Assembly (NCBI GenBank): GCA_964626685.1 | Contig: CAZVJY010000015.1 | Coordinates: forward strand, 1-41,699 | Source of the DNA: RGEC01 sp964626685 | GTDB taxonomy: Bacteria; Bacteroidota; Bacteroidia; NS11-12g; UBA955 | Reading direction: 5' to 3' | Length of the DNA stretch: 41,699 nt | Shown: positions 8,775-17,105 of the stretch, piece after piece | Position numbering within the stretch: position 1 is the stretch's first letter | Layout: every line of letters begins with the position of its first letter | Notes under the pieces: model-generated | What the model saw: the letters and a program-made list of their open reading frames with translations, nothing else | Database searches by the model: none | Told to the model about the DNA's origin: nothing | Position numbers and translations under genes: made by a program

Positions 8775-9826
8775 AAGTAAAATTTGCCGTACTCGGCACC
8801 GGACACATCGGAAAGCGCCATGCCGAAATGATAGCGCGCAATCCGGATGCCGAACTGGTGGCCCTAGCCGATATTCGACCCAAAAATGACCTGGGCATAG
8901 ACAGCTTCGGAGTTCCTTTTTTTAGCTCGCTTCAAAACCTGCTTGCAGAAGGCCCTGATTTTGATGTGCTGAACATCGCTACACCCAATGGACTGCATGG
9001 ACAGCACGCCGTGGCTGCCCTGAAAGCCAACAAACATGTGGTGATTGAAAAGCCCATGGCACTCAGCAAGGCCGAGTGCGAGCAGGTGGTATACAATGCC
9101 ATGGCACACCACAAACTCGTTTTTTGTGTGATGCAGAACCGCTATTCGCCACCATCGGTGTGGATCAAGGATTTGCTGGACAGCGGTAAACTGGGCAAAA
9201 TCTTCATGGTGCAGGTAAATTGCTACTGGAACCGCGATGACCGCTACTACAAATCAGGAAACTGGAAAGGCCTGCAGGAGCTGGACGGCGGAACCCTGTT
9301 CACGCAGTTTTCGCACTTTATTGATATCATGTACTGGCTGTTTGGCGACATTACCGATATCCGCGCCCAGTTTGAGGATTTCACCCACAAAACCAATACA
9401 GAGTTTGAAGATTCCGGCATGATACAATTCCGTTTTCTGAACGGCGGAATGGGTTGCATCAATTACTCTACCAGTGTTTGGGATAAAAACTTTGAAAGCT
9501 CCATTACCATCATTGCTGAAAACGGTACCGTGAAAATTGGTGGTCAATACATGAATGAAGTGGAATACTGCCACATTAAGGATTACACCATGCCCGAGCT
9601 TCCTCCTGCCAATCCGGCCAATGACTACGGTCCATATAAAGGCAGTGCAGCCAATCACAATTTTGTGATTGAAAACGTAGTAGATACCATCAACCGCAAT
9701 ATAGCACCCACAACCAACGCCATGGAAGGTTTGAAAGTGGTGGAAATTATTGAGCGTATCTACACCGCAAATACCTATCCGGAAAGCAAAAAAGACATTC
9801 TGGAAGACACCTATCCCAGAGAGTAA
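8771..9826 (+). CDS. Gfo/Idh/MocA family NAD(P)-dependent oxidoreductase
   Basis: A 351-aa enzyme. It has the Rossmann GTGHIGKRH motif (residues 9-17), the family EKP motif (93-95), and the GGTLFTQFSHFID segment with the probable catalytic His182. The pattern resembles WlbA/WbpB-type oxidases that oxidise C3 of UDP-N-acetylhexosaminuronate in surface-sugar synthesis. That assignment is a guess, since no partner aminotransferase or acetyltransferase is nearby. It is translationally coupled to the ABC exporter through the ATGA overlap, so the two probably belong to one glycan or glycolipid step. Confidence 0.85.
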   Translation: MKVKFAVLGTGHIGKRHAEMIARNPDAELVALADIRPKNDLGIDSFGVPFFSSLQNLLAEGPDFDVLNIATPNGLHGQHAVAALKANKHVVIEKPMALSKAECEQVVYNAMAHHKLVFCVMQNRYSPPSVWIKDLLDSGKLGKIFMVQVNCYWNRDDRYYKSGNWKGLQELDGGTLFTQFSHFIDIMYWLFGDITDIRAQFEDFTHKTNTEFEDSGMIQFRFLNGGMGCINYSTSVWDKNFESSITIIAENGTVKIGGQYMNEVEYCHIKDYTMPELPPANPANDYGPYKGSAANHNFVIENVVDTINRNIAPTTNAMEGLKVVEIIERIYTANTYPESKKDILEDTYPRE

Positions 9827-9892
9827 AAAATTTTTTGGTTTTTCTTTGGGGGTAGGTTTGCCTTTTGTGGTATTAAAGGTCACAAATAAGGC

Positions 9893-10072
9893 ATGAAGGA
9901 ACAACTTGAATCCAACCTGATAACCAAGTATGCAGCCGGACTGATGTCCCGCGAAGAAATAAAGCATCTGGAAGAATGGTTGAAGAAAAATCCCCAGTAT
10001 AATGTTACCGTTGCTATTATCAAGCAACAGGTAGACGCGCTGGTGAATGCTGCAGGAAGGGTTACGGTGTAA
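9893..10072 (+). CDS. 59-aa protein resembling the N-terminus of FecR-type anti-sigma factors
   Basis: A short frame from the ATG at 9893 to the TAA at 10070-10072. The opening (LITKYAAGLMSREEIKHLEE, then a WLKKNP stretch) follows the pattern that begins FecR-family anti-sigma factors in this phylum (a leading Y-A-G, an acidic helix, then WLxxNP). It stops one base before the ATG of the FecR gene, which is in another frame. A simple frameshift is not the explanation: the FecR frame is closed by a TAG near 10032, inside this ORF. It could be a detached sigma-binding peptide, a regulator of FecR translation, or a decayed N-terminal domain. A TAGGTTTG box lies upstream at 9853-9860. Confidence 0.6.
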   Translation: MKEQLESNLITKYAAGLMSREEIKHLEEWLKKNPQYNVTVAIIKQQVDALVNAAGRVTV

Positions 10073-10073
10073 G

Positions 10074-10925
10074 ATGGGCGAGCGTAAAAATCCGGTTTCG
10101 GAAGAATACAAAGAGGTTTGGGAACTTGCTTCAGGCTACTCCTATCCTCAGGCTGCACAAAATGCGGAACAATGGGAAATGCTGCAAAACAAAATCAACA
10201 GCCGCAATCTTCGTGTAACCCACAGGCCTCTGCTTACCCGCAAATGGTTTTTGGCTGCCGCCACGGTGGCGCTGGTTGTTGGGTTTGCAGCCGTTATTTA
10301 CTCAAACATCGCCGGTGGTCATGTGGAACCCATGGTTGCTTCCACCGGCCCGGGAGAGGTGAAAATACTTACGCTTCCTGATGGTTCCGAAGTGACGCTG
10401 AACAGCAACAGCCGGTTGGCTTATGATGCTGATTTTAATGACCATAACAGGCATCTTACCTTATCAGGGCAGGCACATTTTGAGGTTAAACGGAATGAAT
10501 TGCTGCCTTTTGTGGTTCAAAGCACACATGTGAATGTTACCGTGCTTGGAACAGGGTTTAATGTAACAGATTATCCAGCTGAAATGCCCATGGTGGAGGT
10601 TTCACATGGTTCTGTGCAGGTGGACGCTGCCGGGCAGCGCACTACCTTAACCCGAAATATGCTGGCCGTATTAAATGATGGAAAATTACGCAGTGGAAAG
10701 GCGGATGCTGCATGCCGGTGGAGCGGAGGCAAACTGATTTTTAGCAAGGCGTCGCTAATTGAAATTTCTGTGGTGATGAAAAACCGCTTTGGTAAAGGGC
10801 TGGTATGGCAAAAGGCTGAAGATAAGAACCGGGTGTTTACGGGTAGTTTCGAACCGGGCACCACGCCTCAGTCCATGCTGCAAACGCTCAATACTGCGCT
10901 GGGCCTGAACATGAAGCTGGAGTAA
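10074..10925 (+). CDS. FecR family anti-sigma factor
   Basis: A 283-aa single-pass inner-membrane protein. The cytoplasmic N-terminus (1-55) is short. It is followed by a transmembrane helix (about 57-78), the periplasmic FecR domain (about 85-190, with GEVKILTLPDGSEVTLNSNS and LSGQAHFEV) and a C-terminal DUF4974 domain (about 205-283). The family relays signals from outer-membrane receptors to an ECF sigma factor. I chose the ATG at 10074 because it follows the upstream stop directly; an in-frame ATG at 10047 would overlap the 59-aa gene. No ECF sigma gene, secretin/TonB receptor or SusC/D pair adjoins it. The next gene encodes a large T9SS-secreted protein, which may be its target. Confidence 0.88.
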   Translation: MGERKNPVSEEYKEVWELASGYSYPQAAQNAEQWEMLQNKINSRNLRVTHRPLLTRKWFLAAATVALVVGFAAVIYSNIAGGHVEPMVASTGPGEVKILTLPDGSEVTLNSNSRLAYDADFNDHNRHLTLSGQAHFEVKRNELLPFVVQSTHVNVTVLGTGFNVTDYPAEMPMVEVSHGSVQVDAAGQRTTLTRNMLAVLNDGKLRSGKADAACRWSGGKLIFSKASLIEISVVMKNRFGKGLVWQKAEDKNRVFTGSFEPGTTPQSMLQTLNTALGLNMKLE

Positions 10926-10957
10926 TTGCATTCGTTAGGCCAGGCTTAGCTGCATGT

Positions 10958-10980
10958 CATGCCGAGCCTGTCGAAGCATG
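10958..10980. repeat. Short palindromic intergenic repeat
   Basis: CATGC at 10958-10962 and GCATG at 10976-10980 flank CGAGCCTGTCGAA. This resembles small dispersed palindromes often seen between genes in environmental bacterial genomes. Only one copy is visible in this window, so family membership is inferred. Confidence 0.35.
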
Positions 10981-11176
10981 GCAACAGCCTTAACCCGGCG
11001 CTATCATACCCGTTTTTGAGACCCTTCTGGTCGGTTTTTCACTTGGTTGGTCTTTGCGCAAGGAATGCGGCAGGGCGAGACCGACAAGCCCGAGTCAATT
11101 TCATCATCCCAATTTTTTACCGTACCAAGACAACACGAAATGAGGGTGTGGCGTCTAATCTTTATCTTTGTATTGC

Positions 11177-14167
11177 GTGCAGTGGCGTTTGTTAATATTG
11201 ATATGGTTTTTGCTTTTCGCAATCTCACTGCAATCGCAGTCATCGCTTTATTTTACACCTAATGAAGGGCAATGGGATGAACCCATTGTTGCCAAGGCCG
11301 TTTTTAAGGGAGGAGCCATTTTCATTGAAAAAAACGGATTCAGTATCAAAATGCTGCACAAAGAAGATTTGCCCAACGTGCACAAGGCTTTTCACTACCG
11401 TGGCAAGGACACACAGTTTGCCCTCAGGGGTCACGTTTTGAAGGTTCGTTTTACAGGCTGCAATGCAGCTGAAAAAATCGCTGCCGAACAAAGCGGTGAA
11501 GCTGCCTATTATGAAAACTACTATTTGGGTAAAAACCCCGCCAAATGGCGCACAGAGGTTTATCCTGTCAATCGCATCAAGCTGAAAAACGTATATCCGG
11601 GTATCGATTTTATGGTGTATTCACGCGGCGAAGAAATTGAATTTGACTGGCTGCTGAATCCGGGAGCCGATGCCTCTGTGATTCGAATGGACCTGCAAGG
11701 CCAAAATCGCATTTCACTGATTGAAAATGCGGCCGTCTGCGAAACATCCGTAGGCAATTTCACCTTAAAGCAACCCTTGGCATTTCAGGGTGAAAAGCCG
11801 GTGGAATGTGCGTTTCAACAGGAAGAAAATACATTGTCGTTTTTAACAGGTGTTTATGACAAACGTAAACCTCTGATCATCGATCCTGTGCTGGTTTTTA
11901 GCACGTATTCCGGTTCGCGTGGCGATAACTTTGGCTTCACGGCCACCTATGATTCCACAGGGCATTTGTATGCCGGCGGCATTGTAGACACCGATCAAGG
12001 AGATTATCCGGTTACGACAGGAGCTTTTCAGACCGTGTATGGTGGCAGTGGTCCTGCGGCTGCGCCTGTTTTTTTGCCCTGTGATATAGCCATATCCAAA
12101 TATAAGCCTGATGGCAGCAGCCTGGTTTTTGCCACGTATCTGGGCGGCAAAAGCAATGAATATCCGCATAGTCTATGCATAGACGAAAAAAACAACCTGC
12201 TGGTACTGGGCACAACCTTGTCCGATGATTTTCCGGTTTCGGGAAGCGCATTTGATAAAACCCATAACGGCAACCACGATTTGTATGTAGCCAAAATCAG
12301 CAGCAATGGCACAACCCTCATGGGAAGCACATATCTGGGAGGATCCGGCAACGACGGCATCAATACTGGCGCGTTGCATTACAATTATGCCGACGACTTC
12401 CGGGGAGATGTGCTGGCCGATGGGAAGGGCAATATTTTCGCGGCTACCTGCACCCGATCCAATAATTTTCCGGTTCAGCGTGCCGCTTATGGAACGGCTA
12501 AAGGCGGTCTGGATGCCGTGGTGTTTTCGCTGAATGGAAATCTGAGTGGCTTGCGCTGGAGCACCTACCTGGGCGGAATCAGTGATGATGCAGCATACTC
12601 TGTGAAGCTGGACGACAGCAGCAATTTGTTCGTGGGTGGCGGAACCGTGAGCAGCGGCTTTCCGATAGTGGGAAACACATACAAAACAACCTATCAGGGT
12701 GGGGGAGCCGATGGTTTTGTGGTGAAAATGAATCCGGACACAGGTTCTGTTCTGCGGAGCACATTTTGGGGTACTCTGGCCTATGAGCAGATTTATTTTT
12801 TGGACTATGACCCGGAGCAAAACATCTACATCAACGGACAGACAGAAGGCAGGATAACGCGCAGTGCCGGAAAGTATGGTAAGGACAATACCACCCAGTT
12901 TATTGGTAAACTCAGCAATGACCTGACAACACAGCAATGGGCCACCACCTTTGGCAACCGCTCCGGTACACCGGAATTAAGTCCCTGTGCCTTTATGGTA
13001 GATAAGTGCTATAACATTTACTTTAGCGGCTGGGGTAGCAACGTGGGTGTGGGCAATGCGGGAACTACTGCCGGCTTGCCAGTAACCCCGGATGCCATAC
13101 AGAAGACTACGGATGATGCCGATTTTTATTTACTGGCACTCAGCAAGGATGCCACCAACGTGCTGTATGCAACCTATTTTGGCGGCAACCAGAGCGAAGA
13201 CCATGTGGATGGCGGTACCAGCCGATTTGACAAGCGCGGCGTGATTTACCAATCGGTATGCGCCAGTTGCCCCAACAATCCGCCCGGACTGAATGATTTT
13301 CCTACCACGGCGGGCTCTGCATTTCCAACCAACCTGAGTTACCGCTGCAGCAACGCCAGTTTTAAGCTGGAGTTCGGGATTTCCTATGCCATTGCATCGC
13401 CTTTTACCGCTACCCCAAATCCTGTGTGCATGCCCAACCCTATTCAGTTCAAGGTAGTCACACCCGGTCTGCGCGCGCGCTATTTCTGGGATTTTGGTGA
13501 CGGAAAAACCGATACAGTTCTCAATCCAAAGCATGCCTATTCCAAGCCCGGTAAATACACTGTTAAACTGCGAATGATAGATTCTTCATCCTGCAATAAA
13601 CTGGATAGTTTTCAGCTGGATGTGGAAGTGCAGGAAACCCCGCTGGCACTCCTGTTGACGGAATCAGAACCATGCACTTCCGAATGGAAATTCAGGGTTG
13701 AAGGACAGGGCATTGGCAATCCGTACTGGGATTTTGGCGACAGCACCAATACCAATGGCCTGGAGGTAACCCACAAGTATAACCCCGGAATTTACCGGTT
13801 GAAGGTCTACATCACCCACCCCACTTCCGGTTGCAGGGATACGCTGGAAAAGCGCATTTCCATCAATGCGGACAGCCTGCAGGATATCCGTTTGGCCAAT
13901 GTGTTCACACCCAACCAGGACGGCAAAAACGATTGCTACAAAGTGGTAGGGCTGAATAAAAACTGCAATACCGGCAGCCTGAAGATTTTTAACCGCTGGG
14001 GAGAACGCATTTATTACAGCGATAACCTGGAAGCCTGCTGGGATGGTACCGTAGACAACAACAAGGTCTGGCTTCCCGAAGGAACGTACTTTTACCAGAT
14101 TATGCTGAAAGACAGGAGCGGAAAGAAAGACAAGGTAATCACCGGTTCGGTGAACCTGATCCGGTAA
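11177..14167 (+). CDS. T9SS-secreted SBBP-repeat/PKD surface protein
   Basis: A protein of roughly 1,000 residues, secreted and probably cell-surface. In order it has a signal peptide (WRLLILIWFLLFAISLQSQ), an N-terminal region typical of SBBP proteins (TPNEGQW, YYLGKNPAKWRTEV, DUF7948-like), beta-propeller SBBP repeats (FSTYSGSRGDNFG, ATYLGGKSNEYP, STYLGGSGNDGI, STYLGGISDDAA, ATYFGGNQSEDH), two PKD domains (WDFGDGKT near 770 and WDFGDSTN near 855), and a type B sorting domain (from VFTPNQDGKND near 910 to the end). That last domain marks gliding-associated T9SS cargo. No ATG precedes the signal peptide. The first possible codon, TTG at 11168, lies inside a TATCTTTG promoter box, so I use GTG at 11177; TTG at 11189 is also possible. 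Confidence 0.87.
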   Translation: MQWRLLILIWFLLFAISLQSQSSLYFTPNEGQWDEPIVAKAVFKGGAIFIEKNGFSIKMLHKEDLPNVHKAFHYRGKDTQFALRGHVLKVRFTGCNAAEKIAAEQSGEAAYYENYYLGKNPAKWRTEVYPVNRIKLKNVYPGIDFMVYSRGEEIEFDWLLNPGADASVIRMDLQGQNRISLIENAAVCETSVGNFTLKQPLAFQGEKPVECAFQQEENTLSFLTGVYDKRKPLIIDPVLVFSTYSGSRGDNFGFTATYDSTGHLYAGGIVDTDQGDYPVTTGAFQTVYGGSGPAAAPVFLPCDIAISKYKPDGSSLVFATYLGGKSNEYPHSLCIDEKNNLLVLGTTLSDDFPVSGSAFDKTHNGNHDLYVAKISSNGTTLMGSTYLGGSGNDGINTGALHYNYADDFRGDVLADGKGNIFAATCTRSNNFPVQRAAYGTAKGGLDAVVFSLNGNLSGLRWSTYLGGISDDAAYSVKLDDSSNLFVGGGTVSSGFPIVGNTYKTTYQGGGADGFVVKMNPDTGSVLRSTFWGTLAYEQIYFLDYDPEQNIYINGQTEGRITRSAGKYGKDNTTQFIGKLSNDLTTQQWATTFGNRSGTPELSPCAFMVDKCYNIYFSGWGSNVGVGNAGTTAGLPVTPDAIQKTTDDADFYLLALSKDATNVLYATYFGGNQSEDHVDGGTSRFDKRGVIYQSVCASCPNNPPGLNDFPTTAGSAFPTNLSYRCSNASFKLEFGISYAIASPFTATPNPVCMPNPIQFKVVTPGLRARYFWDFGDGKTDTVLNPKHAYSKPGKYTVKLRMIDSSSCNKLDSFQLDVEVQETPLALLLTESEPCTSEWKFRVEGQGIGNPYWDFGDSTNTNGLEVTHKYNPGIYRLKVYITHPTSGCRDTLEKRISINADSLQDIRLANVFTPNQDGKNDCYKVVGLNKNCNTGSLKIFNRWGERIYYSDNLEACWDGTVDNNKVWLPEGTYFYQIMLKDRSGKKDKVITGSVNLIR

Positions 14168-14170
14168 GCC

Positions 14171-15052
14171 TTACTGGAAGCCTTCTGTTTCTGCTTCCGG
14201 AGCAATCTTTTTAACAAGTCCCTGCAATACCTTTCCGGGTCCCACTTCGGTGAACAGGGTGGCGCCATCGGCCCACATAGCCTGCACGCTTTGGGTCCAT
14301 TTTACGGGTGCAGTAAGCTGGGCAACGAGGTTTTTGCGGATGCTTTCCTTATCGGTAACAGCCGAAGCGGTCACATTCTGATACACCGGGCATGAAGGTT
14401 CGGCGAATGGCGTGTTTTCAATGGCTTTTGCCAGTTTCTCACGGGCCGGCTCCATCAGCGGGCTGTGGAAAGCACCACCCACGGGTAGCACCAGGGCGCG
14501 CTTGGCACCGGCCGCTTTTAGGGCTTCGCAGGCTTCGTTCACGGCCTCTATACTGCCCGAAATTACCAGCTGCCCCGGACAATTGTAGTTGGCAGGAACC
14601 ACCACACCCTTGATACCGGCACATATTTCCTCCACTTTGTGGTCTTCCAGTGCCAGCACTGCTGCCATGGTAGAAGGTTGCATTTCACAGGCTTCCTGCA
14701 TGGCCATGGCCCGCTGATACACCAGTTTGAGGCCATCTTCAAAGGAAAGGGTGCCATTGGCCACCAGCGCACTGAATTCGCCGAGTGAGTGGCCCGCCAC
14801 CATATCGGGGTGGAAATTGTCAAGCATGCGCGCACGAATCACGCTGTGCAGGAATATGGCGGGTTGCGTTACCCGGGTTTGTTTCAGGTCTTCATCGGTG
14901 CCTGCAAACATGAGGTCGGTGATGCGGAAACCAAGGATATCGTTGGCCTGTTCAAATAGGGCCTTTGCCTCGGGGGCGTTGTCGTAGAGGTCTTTTCCCA
15001 TGCCCACGAACTGGCTGCCCTGGCCGGGAAATACATAAGCGTGTTTAGCCAT
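14171..15052 (-). CDS. fabD: Malonyl-CoA:ACP transacylase
   Basis: A 293-aa cytosolic enzyme of fatty-acid synthesis that moves malonate from CoA to acyl carrier protein. It has the opening YVFPGQGSQ, the nucleophile Ser89 in GHSLGE, an arginine in QRAMAMQEA that fits the substrate-carboxylate site, and the catalytic His196 in AFHSPLM. Length and motif order are standard. It stands alone: the gene converges with the SBBP gene, with only 3 nt between the stop codons and no hairpin. Its own promoter lies directly upstream, leaving almost no leader. No other fab genes are nearby. Confidence 0.96.
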   Translation of the reverse strand: MAKHAYVFPGQGSQFVGMGKDLYDNAPEAKALFEQANDILGFRITDLMFAGTDEDLKQTRVTQPAIFLHSVIRARMLDNFHPDMVAGHSLGEFSALVANGTLSFEDGLKLVYQRAMAMQEACEMQPSTMAAVLALEDHKVEEICAGIKGVVVPANYNCPGQLVISGSIEAVNEACEALKAAGAKRALVLPVGGAFHSPLMEPAREKLAKAIENTPFAEPSCPVYQNVTASAVTDKESIRKNLVAQLTAPVKWTQSVQAMWADGATLFTEVGPGKVLQGLVKKIAPEAETEGFQ

Positions 15053-15056
15053 GCGG

Positions 15057-15089
15057 CAAATTTAGGCAAGTAAAAGCAGCAGGCGCAAA
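15057..15089 (-). promoter_or_regulatory. Promoter of fabD
   Basis: On the minus strand, TTTG (15089-15086), a 21-bp spacer and TAAATTTG (15064-15057). The -7 element ends only 4 nt before the ATG, so the transcript would be leaderless or nearly so if this site is used. Confidence 0.55.
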
Positions 15090-15153
15090 GAGATGTTATT
15101 CACATGGGTACACTGATCAGCAGAAAATTGAGCAAACCAGCCCAATCTACTCC

Positions 15154-17040
15154 CTACATTTCGCTGAGTTCCAGCCAGCGCATGCCCTTTTCGTCCAGGT
15201 CTGATTTCAGCTTTTCCAGTTCGGCGGTGAGTTTTACAATCTGTTCGTAATCGTCAAATTTGGTGGCGAGTTCCTGCTCTATTTCCGCTTTGCGGGCTTC
15301 CATCTGAGGCAGCTCTTTTTCCAGTTGCTCCAGCTCGAACTTTTCTTTGAAGGTCAGTTTGCGTTTTTCTGTGGCTTCTGGTGTTTTTTCGGCTGTATTG
15401 GTTTCCACGGGTTTTGGGGCCGTCTGCATTTCCTCCTGCAGCTCTTTCCACTCGCGGTAATCGCTGTAGCTGCCGGGAAAATCGCGGATGATGCCGTTGC
15501 CTTCGAACACAAACAGGTGATCTACCACCTTGTCCATAAAGTAACGGTCGTGGCTTACCACAATGGCGCAGCCCTGGTAATCAAGCAGAAATTGTTCCAG
15601 CACGCCCAGCGTTTCGATATCGAGGTCGTTGGTAGGCTCGTCCAGGATGAGGAAATTCGGTGCTTTCATCAGAATGCTCATGAGAAACAGGCGCCGTTTT
15701 TCGCCTCCGGAGAGTTTGGAAACAAAATCCCACTGTTTGTCGTATGAAAAGCCAAACCGCAACAGCAGTTGCGAGGCCGTGAGTTTATGGCCGTTGGCCA
15801 TGGGTATCCATTCGGCCACATCACGCACCACATCAATCACTTTTTTGTGGTCATCCACCTTAAAGGTTTGCTGGCTGAAATATCCAAACACCATGGTGTC
15901 GCCGGTCACAATCTTGCCGGAATCGGGGGATTCCAGATCCATAATCATGTTCAGCAGGGTAGATTTTCCCACGCCGTTGGGCCCTACGATGCCCACTTTT
16001 TCGCCACGTCGGAAGATGTAGTTGAAATCTTCCAGGATTTTGAGGTCGCCAAAGGCTTTTTTCACGTGGTGCAGTTCCAGGATTTTTGCCCCCAGACGCT
16101 CCATGCGCATGGTAATGTTCAGTTCATTTTTGCGTTTTACACCCTTGAGTTTTTCCTGAAGGTCATCAAACGAATCTATGCGGCTTTTGCTTTTGGTGGT
16201 GCGGGCTTTGGGCATGCGGCGAACCCAATCCAGTTCGCGGCGAAAGAGGTTTCGGTCTTTTTCAGCCTCGCTGGCAGCCACTTCCTCCCGGTGGGCTTTG
16301 TTTTCCACGAAATAGCTGTAGTTGCCTTTGTAGTGGTATATCTGTCCGCCATCCAGCTCAATGATGCGGTCGCATATACGGTCCAGAAAGTAGCGGTCGT
16401 GGGTAACGAGCAGCAGGGTAATATCGCGCTGGGTAAGGTAATCTTCCAGCCACTCAATCATGTCCAGATCCAGGTGGTTGGTGGGTTCGTCGAGTATGAG
16501 CAGATCGGGTTCGCTGATGAGAATACGCGCCAGCGCCACCCGCTTTTTCTGTCCGCCGCTGAGCGATGCCGCTGACTGTCCCGCATCACGGATTTTCAGC
16601 TGGTTGAGAATCTGTTTCACCCGGTATTCATAATCCCAGGCACCCAGGCGGTTCATGGTTTCAGTCGCGGTTTGCAGGGCCTCAAGGGCTGCATCAGTCT
16701 GATTTTCTTCCTGAAGTAGCAGGGCCTTTTCATATTCGGCTACGGCGCGGGTTACCGGGGTTTGCTGCAGCAATACATTTTCCAGAATGCTTTGCGCGGG
16801 ATTGAGTTCGGGTTCCTGGGGCAAAAACCCCACGGTGATGTCCTTGCGCAGAATGGCTTGACCTGAGTCGGGGCTTTCCTGCCCGCTGATGATGCTGAGC
16901 AGGGTACTTTTACCTTGTCCGTTTCCTGCAACCAGCGCTACTTTTTCACCTTTGTCTATGCCAAAGGAAATGCCCGAAAGCACGGGTCGGTCATGCCAGG
17001 TTTTGGATATGTTTTCGATGGACAGGTAATTGGTTCCCAC
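15154..17040 (-). CDS. uup: ABC-F family ATPase, Uup type
   Basis: A 628-aa soluble protein with two ABC ATPase domains and no membrane segment. The first domain has GNGQGKST, LSGGQKKR and LLILDEPTNHLDL. The second has GPNGVGKST, LSGGEKRR and FLILDEPTNDLDI. Between them is the charged ABC-F linker (about 255-320). A C-terminal acidic/basic coiled coil (about 560-625) is the Uup feature that separates it from EttA. ABC-F proteins bind ribosomes; Uup is linked to resolving stalled or mis-assembled ribosomes and to transposon precise excision. It begins with a GTG codon, and no alternative ATG is compatible with the first domain. Confidence 0.93.
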   Translation of the reverse strand: MGTNYLSIENISKTWHDRPVLSGISFGIDKGEKVALVAGNGQGKSTLLSIISGQESPDSGQAILRKDITVGFLPQEPELNPAQSILENVLLQQTPVTRAVAEYEKALLLQEENQTDAALEALQTATETMNRLGAWDYEYRVKQILNQLKIRDAGQSAASLSGGQKKRVALARILISEPDLLILDEPTNHLDLDMIEWLEDYLTQRDITLLLVTHDRYFLDRICDRIIELDGGQIYHYKGNYSYFVENKAHREEVAASEAEKDRNLFRRELDWVRRMPKARTTKSKSRIDSFDDLQEKLKGVKRKNELNITMRMERLGAKILELHHVKKAFGDLKILEDFNYIFRRGEKVGIVGPNGVGKSTLLNMIMDLESPDSGKIVTGDTMVFGYFSQQTFKVDDHKKVIDVVRDVAEWIPMANGHKLTASQLLLRFGFSYDKQWDFVSKLSGGEKRRLFLMSILMKAPNFLILDEPTNDLDIETLGVLEQFLLDYQGCAIVVSHDRYFMDKVVDHLFVFEGNGIIRDFPGSYSDYREWKELQEEMQTAPKPVETNTAEKTPEATEKRKLTFKEKFELEQLEKELPQMEARKAEIEQELATKFDDYEQIVKLTAELEKLKSDLDEKGMRWLELSEM

Positions 17041-17060
17041 AATGCTTGCTTACAACCCTG

Positions 17061-17068
17061 CAAAAGTA
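17061..17068 (-). promoter_or_regulatory. -7 element upstream of uup
   Basis: TACTTTTG on the minus strand, 20 nt before the GTG start. I see no matching TTTG at the usual distance, so only the -7 half is supported. Confidence 0.4.
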
Positions 17069-17105
17069 ACCCCATTCAGCAGGTTTTGTACTATTTTCGC
17101 CAAAC

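Noticed and set aside
9893..10925. A single frameshifted FecR gene
   Set aside because: The FecR frame contains a TAG near 10032 within the 59-aa ORF, so one indel would not restore a continuous protein at that point. A more complex decay is not excluded.
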